Origin: CAIVVT01 sp963757265
Lineage (GTDB): Bacteria > Acidobacteriota > Terriglobia > Bryobacterales > Bryobacteraceae
Reading direction: 5' to 3'
Length of the DNA: 64,000 nt
NCBI GenBank assembly: GCA_963757265.1
Contig: CAVWRA010000006.1
Span: 1,984,001-2,048,000, forward strand
Every line of letters starts with the position of its first letter. The first letter of the stretch is position 1. The position numbers were made by a program, and so were the translations under genes. The notes under the pieces were generated by a model. That model saw only the letters and a list, made by a program, of their open reading frames with translations. It ran no database searches and had not been told where the DNA came from. Of this stretch, positions 58,216 to 64,000 are shown piece by piece.

Positions 58216-58590
58216 CTATTGATGCGCCACCTGGTGCTGCCGGCAATACCGGCTGCCGGGGACGGCGGGGCGTGTGCAGCGCTCTCCCTTGGCCGTCATC
58301 GCGGCGCAGCGCGCGGCTTTCGGCTTGGCCGGGTCCGCCGCTCCGCCCGTGTTGGCGATCCCCCCGAACGCGGCCGGCTTGCTGTTCTCAATCGCCCCCT
58401 TCTGCTCGCTCAGTTGGGCGATGAATTCATCCAGCTGCGCCGACATCGCCGCCAGCTTGGCTTTCAGCTCCGTCGCGTACTGCAGCGTCTTTTCAACCCG
58501 TTCCAGCTCGCCCGGAGCCGCTGGCGGCGGCTGTTGGCACAGCCCCGCGGGGACCAGCGTCAGAAGCAGAATAATCGCCCATGCGCGCAT
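58216..58590 (-). CDS. Secreted protein with C-terminal zinc-finger-like module (DUF5763-like)
   Basis: 124 residues: signal peptide (MRAWAIILLLTLVPAGLC, possibly a lipobox ending in Cys), a coiled-coil segment (ERVEKTLQYATELKAKLAAM) and a C-terminal CAAMTAKGERCTRP plus YCRQH cluster resembling DUF5763. The module likely binds zinc. A zinc finger on an exported protein is unusual. The start is chosen at the signal; no clear ribosome-binding site is visible. Confidence 0.7.
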   Translation of the reverse strand: MRAWAIILLLTLVPAGLCQQPPPAAPGELERVEKTLQYATELKAKLAAMSAQLDEFIAQLSEQKGAIENSKPAAFGGIANTGGAADPAKPKAARCAAMTAKGERCTRPAVPGSRYCRQHQVAHQ

Positions 58591-58655
58591 GAGGTAGGGA
58601 CCCAAGAGTCAGTCGCGCCAGCGCCGTTTTATTCTCACCCCAGCTCGGCCCGGCC

Positions 58656-60176
58656 CTACAGATCGAACTCGATGCCCTGCGCCAGCGGCATTTGATCCGA
58701 CCAGTTGATGGTCACCGTCTGGCGGCGCATGTAGGCTTTCCAGGAGTCGCTGCCCGCCTCGCGCCCTCCGCCCGTCTCCTTCTCGCCGCCGAACGCGCCG
58801 CCGATCTCCGCTCCGCTGGTGCCGATGTTCACGTTGGCGATGCCGCAGTCGCTGCCCCGCGCGCTCAGAAACGTCTCCGCCTGCTGCAGATTCGACGTGA
58901 AAATCGCCGATGACAACCCCTGCGGCACGTCGTTGTGCCAGGCGATGGCCTGCTCCAGATCGTCGTACTCCATGACGTACAGGATCGGCGCGAAAATCTC
59001 CTGCTGCACCACCGGCATCGACGCCCGGGCCCGCACCAGCGTCGGCTCGACGAAGAACCCCGGCCGGTCCAGCCGATGCCCCCCGGCCAGTACCTCGCCC
59101 CCCTCCTCCAGCGCGTCGTCCAACCCGTCCAGCATGTCGTACACCGCGTTCTCGGTCACCAGCGGCCCCATCAGCGTCCGCTCATCCAGCGGGTCGCCCA
59201 CTCTCACCTGCCCGTACGCCGCGATCAGCCGTTCCGTGAACGCCGCCGCGATGCTCCGCTGCACGAACAGCCGCCGGATGGTCGTGCAGCGCTGGCCCGC
59301 CGTGCCGACTGCGCCGAACACGATCGCCCGCAACGCCAGGTCCAGGTTCGCGCTCTCCGTCAGAATGATGCCATTGTTGCCGCCCAGCTCCAGAATCGTC
59401 CGCCCCAGCCGCCGCCCCACCACTTCGGCCACGCGGTAGCCCATCTCGCAACTCCCCGTGGCGCTGATCAGCGGCACCCGCCGGTCGGCCAGCAGCCCCT
59501 CCCCCAGCACCGATCCCCGGCCGATCAGCAGTGTGAACACGCCCGCCCAGCCATGCCGTTCCAGCACGCTCTGGCAGATCCGCTGCACCGCGATCGCCGT
59601 CAGCGGCGTCTCCGACGATGGCTTCCACACCACCGTGTCCCCGCACACCGCCGCAATCAGCGCGTTCCAGCTCCACACCGCTACCGGGAAATTGAACGCC
59701 GAGATCACGCCCGTCACGCCCAGCGGGTGCCACTGCTCGTACATCCGGTGCTCCGGCCGCTCGCTGTGCATGCTCAATCCGTACAGTTGCCGTGAGAGCC
59801 CCGTGGCGAAGTCGGCGATGTCGATCATCTCCTGCACCTCGCCCTTGCCCTCGGTCAGGATCTTGCCCATCTCCAGCGACACCAGCGCCCCCAGGGCCTC
59901 CTTGTGCCGCCGCAACTCGTCGCCGATCTCCCTCACGATCGCCCCGCGTTTCGGAGCCGGCACCAGCCGCCAGCGCAGAAACGTCTCCTGCGCCTCCGCC
60001 ACCACGCGCTCGTAACACTCCGCCGCTGCGGTCTGCACCACCGCGATCGGCGCGCCGGTGGCCGGATTCAGGCTCACCAGCTCCGGCCCGCCCGGCGACT
60101 CGATCCAGCTCTTCGCGCACGCCCCCGGGTTCACCCCGCTCAACCCCAACTGCTCAAGAATCTCCGCTTCTTTCAT
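58656..60176 (-). CDS. ALDH7-type aldehyde dehydrogenase (aminoadipate semialdehyde dehydrogenase-like)
   Basis: 506-residue NAD-dependent aldehyde dehydrogenase. NAD motifs include FNFPVAVWSWNAL and WKPSSETPLT; the Glu lies in LELGGNNGI and the nucleophile Cys in GTAGQRCTTIRR. The family (antiquitin/AmaB/Pcd) oxidises 2-aminoadipate 6-semialdehyde in lysine breakdown. The substrate is inferred by family only. ATG 60176 has GGGAG 6 bases upstream. Confidence 0.9.
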   Translation of the reverse strand: MKEAEILEQLGLSGVNPGACAKSWIESPGGPELVSLNPATGAPIAVVQTAAAECYERVVAEAQETFLRWRLVPAPKRGAIVREIGDELRRHKEALGALVSLEMGKILTEGKGEVQEMIDIADFATGLSRQLYGLSMHSERPEHRMYEQWHPLGVTGVISAFNFPVAVWSWNALIAAVCGDTVVWKPSSETPLTAIAVQRICQSVLERHGWAGVFTLLIGRGSVLGEGLLADRRVPLISATGSCEMGYRVAEVVGRRLGRTILELGGNNGIILTESANLDLALRAIVFGAVGTAGQRCTTIRRLFVQRSIAAAFTERLIAAYGQVRVGDPLDERTLMGPLVTENAVYDMLDGLDDALEEGGEVLAGGHRLDRPGFFVEPTLVRARASMPVVQQEIFAPILYVMEYDDLEQAIAWHNDVPQGLSSAIFTSNLQQAETFLSARGSDCGIANVNIGTSGAEIGGAFGGEKETGGGREAGSDSWKAYMRRQTVTINWSDQMPLAQGIEFDL

Positions 60177-60250
60177 CTCCTCACTCCCGGTCAATTCTCG
60201 CATCAGCGTATCACCCCTCGCACGTCCTCCACTCACCTCGCCGCGTCTTG

Positions 60251-60476
60251 TAACGGAGCCGCGACCCCCTTTTGCGCTGGGGACACCGAGGCCACTTCAA
60301 CCCCCGGCCGCGACCACATCAGCCAATGCCGAGGGGGACACCAAGGCGTCGCCCCAGGACGCCGTAGGTGTGTCCCCGCGCACCACTGCACTCACTCCGT
60401 GCCGCGCCTGCAAGCAGCGGTCGTGCTGTGACGGAGCCGCGCATTGTAACGGAGCCGCGCCTGCAAGCAGCGGTCG
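60251..60476. repeat. Dispersed intergenic repeat, modules 1 and 2 (copy B)
   Basis: A module-1 copy (60261-60387) aligns with 7597-7720 through GGGGACACCGAGGCC, the CGACCAC..TCAGCC block and CCCCGCGCACC. TAACGGAGCCGCG or TGACGGAGCCGCG, the core of module 2, occurs at 60251-60263, 60429-60441 and 60447-60459. CCGCGCCTGCAAGCAGCGG appears twice and can form a hairpin. It fills the space between the ALDH and penicillin-acylase genes. Confidence 0.78.
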
Positions 60477-60492
60477 CCTGCCGGCCCTTCCC

Positions 60493-62709
60493 TCATTGCC
60501 TCGGCTCCAGCCTCAGCCCCGGCCGCCCATCCATTTTTGAAAACTCGAACTTCAGCCCGCGCCCGTCGCGGTACGCCGCCCACTCGTCTTTGTAATGCCC
60601 GCTCGCCACCTGCCCGCTCTCGCCCGTCGTCAGCGTCAGCAGCGTCTCGTCCCACGCCCCTGCCGTAGCCACGAATCGCATCGAGGGCCCGAACGTTCTG
60701 GTCGTCTCTTTCACCGTCGTGGCGTAGCCGCCCATCCCCACCGGTCCGATGTTGAGAAAGTGCCCCAGCCATCGCATGCTCCGCGCCGCCGGATGCGCCA
60801 GCATCACTTCGTTGTACCTTCCGTACGACCAATGTTCAATCCGCCCGCCCTGCATCCGCCGGCCTTCCTCCACCGCGTCGGAAAAGGCTTCCCGCACCGT
60901 CCGGTCCCAGTCGGCGAACCACTCCCGCGGGCGCTCTCGCAGCATCATTTCGACCACCGCCGGCGCCATCTCGCTGGCATACTTCGCGCCGCTCATCGGC
61001 GCTGCCTTCTCCCCGATACGCCGCCGCAACTGTTGGTAGGTCAGCACCGCCACCAGCGGCGCCGCGCCCTGGGCCGTCACCTGCCCGTTCCAGCCGCGCA
61101 GAACCTCCGCCGCGTCCTTCTCCAGGCCCTTCGCCCACACTCCGCGCGACGCCGCTCCGAGCACCTCCTGCCGTACCATCATCAGCAGCGCGGAATAGAC
61201 GTCGGTTTGGATCGACTCCATCCCCGCCGCGTCCCATTTCGGCCGCGCCATCAGGCGGTCGACAATCTGTCGCTGGCGATAGTGCGGCGCGAATCGTCCA
61301 TTCACCCGCCACGGCGTCTTCTCCGGAAACGGATTCTGGTTGGCGCTAACCAGAATGCCCGACGGCGGATTGAACCACACCGGCAATTCCTCGAACGGAA
61401 TGAAACCATCCCATTCGAACTGCCCCCCGGCGCCCTCCACCGGCACGTCCCCCGCAAAGCTGCGCCGCAGCGGCAGCCGCCCCGCCGCCTGCAGGCCGAT
61501 ATTGCCCTGCGCGTCGGCATACAGGAAATTCAGCCCCGGCCCCGTGAACCGGCTGAGCGCGCTCCGGAACTCCTCCCAGTTGCGCGCCTTGTCCAGCGCC
61601 AGCACCATGAACGTCGCTCCCGGCGCCGCCGCCGCCCACTTCATCGCCAGGTGCCGCCCGTTGTCCGCGCTCAGGATCGGCCCGTGCACCGTCACCATCG
61701 TCTCGATGCCCTGCGCCGCGCCGCCGCGCACGGCGATGAACTCCGTTTCCTTCACCGCCTGCAGCTCCTGGCCGCGGAACACGAAGTGTCCGCTCTTCAG
61801 GTCGATGTCTTCGAAATACAGATCCTGCGTATCGAATTGCAGCGCCGTAATGCCCCACGCGATCCGCTCATTGTGGCCAATCAGCACGCCCGGCACGCCC
61901 GGTAGCGTCACCCCGGCCACGTTCAGGCCCGGCGCCTGCAGATGCACCGCGTACCACGTGGCCGGCATCGTGAACTCCAGGTGCGGATCGTTGGCCAGTA
62001 TCGCCTTGCCGCTCCCGCTCCGCTTTCCGCTCACCGCCCACGCGTTGGAGCCGGGCGTGATCTCGCCTCCGTCGCGGATCGGGAACAGCCGCTCGACGCG
62101 CTCCGGAAAGCCCTCCTGCTCCATCCGCCACTTTTCGAGGTCGCTCTCCCACGACTCCGTCAGCGTCCGGTTCATCGCCAGCAGAATCACCAGCGAGTCG
62201 GCCACGCCCCACGGCCGCGGCACGTACTGCATCAGGCGGAATTCCACCGGCAGCGCGCCGGCGTGCGTCTCCAGGTAATAATTCACGCCCCGCGCGTAGG
62301 CCGCCAGCCCGGCCCGCTCGTCGTCGTTGATTTCGTGCGCCTCGTTCTCCGCGATGCGCCGCATCCGCAGCCGCCGCGCCCGCGTGTCCAGCGCCACCGC
62401 CGCCGCGCCGGCCACTTCGCTGACCTCGCCCCCTGCCAGCCGCCGCGCCATGTCCATCTGCCACATGCGGTCCTGCGCCGTGGCGAAGCCTTGCGCAAAC
62501 AGCGCGTCCAGCTCGTTCTGCGCCGCAATGTGCGGCCGGCCCAGATCGTCGCGCGCGATCGTCACCGCGCCCCGCACCGGCGCCGTCAGCCGGCCACTGG
62601 TCTCGGGCAGCGAGCGCCACAGATACCAATAACCCGCCCCCGCGGCCGCGAGGAACGCACCCACCGCCAGGATGTTGAGCGTGCGCAGAACTCTCTGAAG
62701 CGTCACCAT
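60493..62709 (-). CDS. Penicillin-acylase-family N-terminal-nucleophile hydrolase
   Basis: 738 residues: N-terminal membrane anchor or signal (LNILAVGAFLAAAGAGYWYLW), alpha chain region (DDLGRPHIAAQNELDALFAQGF), then the autocleavage site GEITPGSNAWAVSG with Ser221 as the expected nucleophile of the beta chain. It likely cleaves acyl amides such as acyl-homoserine lactones or peptides in the periplasm. The true substrate is unknown. It has no operon partner. Confidence 0.9.
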   Translation of the reverse strand: MVTLQRVLRTLNILAVGAFLAAAGAGYWYLWRSLPETSGRLTAPVRGAVTIARDDLGRPHIAAQNELDALFAQGFATAQDRMWQMDMARRLAGGEVSEVAGAAAVALDTRARRLRMRRIAENEAHEINDDERAGLAAYARGVNYYLETHAGALPVEFRLMQYVPRPWGVADSLVILLAMNRTLTESWESDLEKWRMEQEGFPERVERLFPIRDGGEITPGSNAWAVSGKRSGSGKAILANDPHLEFTMPATWYAVHLQAPGLNVAGVTLPGVPGVLIGHNERIAWGITALQFDTQDLYFEDIDLKSGHFVFRGQELQAVKETEFIAVRGGAAQGIETMVTVHGPILSADNGRHLAMKWAAAAPGATFMVLALDKARNWEEFRSALSRFTGPGLNFLYADAQGNIGLQAAGRLPLRRSFAGDVPVEGAGGQFEWDGFIPFEELPVWFNPPSGILVSANQNPFPEKTPWRVNGRFAPHYRQRQIVDRLMARPKWDAAGMESIQTDVYSALLMMVRQEVLGAASRGVWAKGLEKDAAEVLRGWNGQVTAQGAAPLVAVLTYQQLRRRIGEKAAPMSGAKYASEMAPAVVEMMLRERPREWFADWDRTVREAFSDAVEEGRRMQGGRIEHWSYGRYNEVMLAHPAARSMRWLGHFLNIGPVGMGGYATTVKETTRTFGPSMRFVATAGAWDETLLTLTTGESGQVASGHYKDEWAAYRDGRGLKFEFSKMDGRPGLRLEPRQ

Positions 62710-62738
62710 ACAATTCTAGTGGCACGTCGCCGCGCCCG

Positions 62739-62864
62739 CGTGACGGAGCCGCGACTGAAAGGAGCGGTTGTGCTGCGTCTTGTGGCGCAGGCATTCGTGC
62801 CTGCCGCGTTGACATTCGTGTTGACGTCCGGATTCGTTTCAGAGGCGCGACCGCAAGGAGCGGT
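62739..62864. repeat. Dispersed intergenic repeat, module 2 and related hairpin (copy C)
   Basis: 62739-62780 matches 7739-7780 at about 37 of 42 positions (GGAGCCGCGACTGAAAGGAGCGG core). ACCGC (62850-62854) and GCGGT (62860-62864) form a perfect 5-bp hairpin around AAGGA, the same layout as the module-2 hairpin. It lies between the penicillin-acylase and CNNM genes. Confidence 0.75.
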
Positions 62865-62953
62865 CCCCACGTCGGTTCGCAGGCCAGCCACCGCCGCGTA
62901 GTAGCATACTCACAACGTCAGGCCACTAGGAGATTGGGAGCCTCATTATCGCC

Positions 62954-64000
62954 ATGGATGCCATTGTTGCCTATCGAATTCTCCTGATGTTTGCGATCAT
63001 CGGGGTCAACGCCTTCTTCGCCGGCGCCGAAACGGCGCTGGTCGGCGTGCGCACCTCGCGCCTGCGCCAACTGGCCGCCGAGAAGGCCGTCGGCGCGCAG
63101 GCCGCTCTCCATCTGCTCGCCACTCCCGAACGCCTGCTCTCCGTCGGTCAGGTGGCTCTCACCGCCTGCAGCCTCGTTCTGGGCTGGTTCGGTGAAGAGA
63201 CGCTTTACAACATCTTCCGCTCGCTCCTCGGGCCCGCCGTCGCGCCCGCGGTCGCGGCTCTCCTGCACGGCCTCGCCCTCGTCTTCGCCTTCGCTCTCAT
63301 GACCTTCCTGCACGTCGTCCTGGGCGAAGTGGTTCCCAAGAACCTGGCCCTGGCGCGCGCCGACGAAATGGCCCTGCTGGTGGCGCCCGTCCTGCTCGTC
63401 TTCGCCCGCATCATCGGCCCCTTCGTGTGGATCATCGAGCACGCCGCCGCAGCACTCTCGCGCCTCCTCGGCCTGCGCCTGGCTGGCCACCGCGCCTCCC
63501 ACTCGCCCGAGGAGATCAGGTTTATCCTCGGCGCATCCGAGGCCGCCGGCACGCTGAGCAAATTCGAACGCACTTCGGTCGAAAATCTCCTCGACCTGCA
63601 CACCCTGGCCGTGCGCGAGGTCATGGTCCCTCGCGACGCCCTCGTCATGGTCAGCGTCGATGCACCTTACGAAACTGTCCTGCAGACCCTCACCGAGAGC
63701 CGCCACTCGCGCCTGCCGGTCTATGATGGCGCCCGCGACCACATCCTCGGCATCGTCCACGTCAAGGACATCCTGGCCTACGCCCGCACCCGCACCACCG
63801 CCGCCGCCCGCCTGCACCTGCTCCCGCCCTTCGAACTGCGCCGCCTCATCCGCCAGATGCCCTTCGTGCCCGAAACCAAACCCCTCGACCAGCACCTCGA
63901 CGAAATGCGCGAGCGCCACGCCATCGTCAGTTTCGTCGTCGACGAGTACGGCACCATCGCCGGCATGATCTCCGCCGACGACGTGCTCGATCAGGTCTTC
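62954..64000 (+). CDS. CNNM/CorC-type hemolysin-C-family protein (3' end cut by window)
   Basis: The first 349 residues are visible. An N-terminal CNNM membrane domain (starts YRILLMFAIIGVNAFFAGAETALVGVR) with about four helices is followed by a CBS pair: VREVMVPRDALVMVSVDAPY, SRHSRLPVYDGARDHILGIVHVKDIL and a second CBS repeat around FVVDEYGTIAGMISADDVLDQV. A C-terminal CorC_HlyC domain would follow beyond the edge. It is linked by family to Mg2+ or other cation transport. No stop codon is reached. Confidence 0.9.
   Translation, partial: MDAIVAYRILLMFAIIGVNAFFAGAETALVGVRTSRLRQLAAEKAVGAQAALHLLATPERLLSVGQVALTACSLVLGWFGEETLYNIFRSLLGPAVAPAVAALLHGLALVFAFALMTFLHVVLGEVVPKNLALARADEMALLVAPVLLVFARIIGPFVWIIEHAAAALSRLLGLRLAGHRASHSPEEIRFILGASEAAGTLSKFERTSVENLLDLHTLAVREVMVPRDALVMVSVDAPYETVLQTLTESRHSRLPVYDGARDHILGIVHVKDILAYARTRTTAAARLHLLPPFELRRLIRQMPFVPETKPLDQHLDEMRERHAIVSFVVDEYGTIAGMISADDVLDQVF

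Overview
The window looks like a chromosomal segment of an Acidobacteriota bacterium, most likely of the Solibacter/Bryobacter group. This is inferred from clearly high GC, many Tat- or Sec-exported carbohydrate proteins (two Gfo/Idh/MocA oxidoreductases, a DUF6807 protein, a DUF4832-type protein, a BNR/sialidase-fold protein, a DUF5060/DUF4038-type protein), two large carboxypeptidase-regulatory-like surface proteins in tandem, a futalosine-pathway MqnD-like protein, and lineage-style intergenic repeats. No 16S gene is present, so the placement is not proven.

Layout. 0-5.8 kb: leftward yihY-type gene, uvrB and aceE. 5.9-14 kb: secreted esterase-like protein, DUF2167 protein, gatB, a SnoaL-like protein, a HAD phosphatase and comEC. 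14-18.9 kb: a 53-residue tatA, a strong bidirectional terminator, an HU gene, and a ybbA/ybbP/tesA-type locus whose ATPase gene carries a +1 frameshift. 19-26 kb: Tat-exported oxidoreductase, second YihY protein, bacterioferritin-like protein, two surface proteins, a small CxxCH cytochrome. 26.5-28.8 kb: trmFO-xerC. 28.9-29.7 kb: a less GC-rich patch with a cluster of TGTCGAA repeats and a hicBA toxin-antitoxin pair. 29.9-37.8 kb: a block of exported carbohydrate-related genes. 38-41.6 kb: a type III polyketide synthase next to an uncharacterised secreted protein, tRNA-Leu(CAA), a TPR protein. 41.8-53.6 kb: sedolisin-like peptidase, HEAT-repeat protein, mqnD-like gene, hybrid histidine kinase, yceH, uup, comF-HNH, infC, FG-GAP protein. 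53.6-55.8 kb: cupin, rmlA-like and rfbB nucleotide-sugar genes. 55.9-58.1 kb: an intact IS1182-family element with matching terminal repeats and a 4-bp target duplication, followed by a yafQ-dinJ-type toxin-antitoxin pair. 58.2-64 kb: secreted zinc-finger-like protein, ALDH7-type dehydrogenase, penicillin-acylase-family protein, and a CNNM/CorC-type protein that runs off the window end.

How the genes work together. Most of the window is core housekeeping (DNA repair, tRNA modification, translation, Tat export, competence, envelope). The accessory part is the 29.9-37.8 kb carbohydrate block, in which a DUF6807 protein, a Tat-exported oxidoreductase and a DUF4832 protein are translationally coupled or nearly so and probably act on the same exported substrate. 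Two toxin-antitoxin pairs, one IS and a dispersed repeat family mark recent change. No CRISPR array, prophage or phage-defence island is visible.
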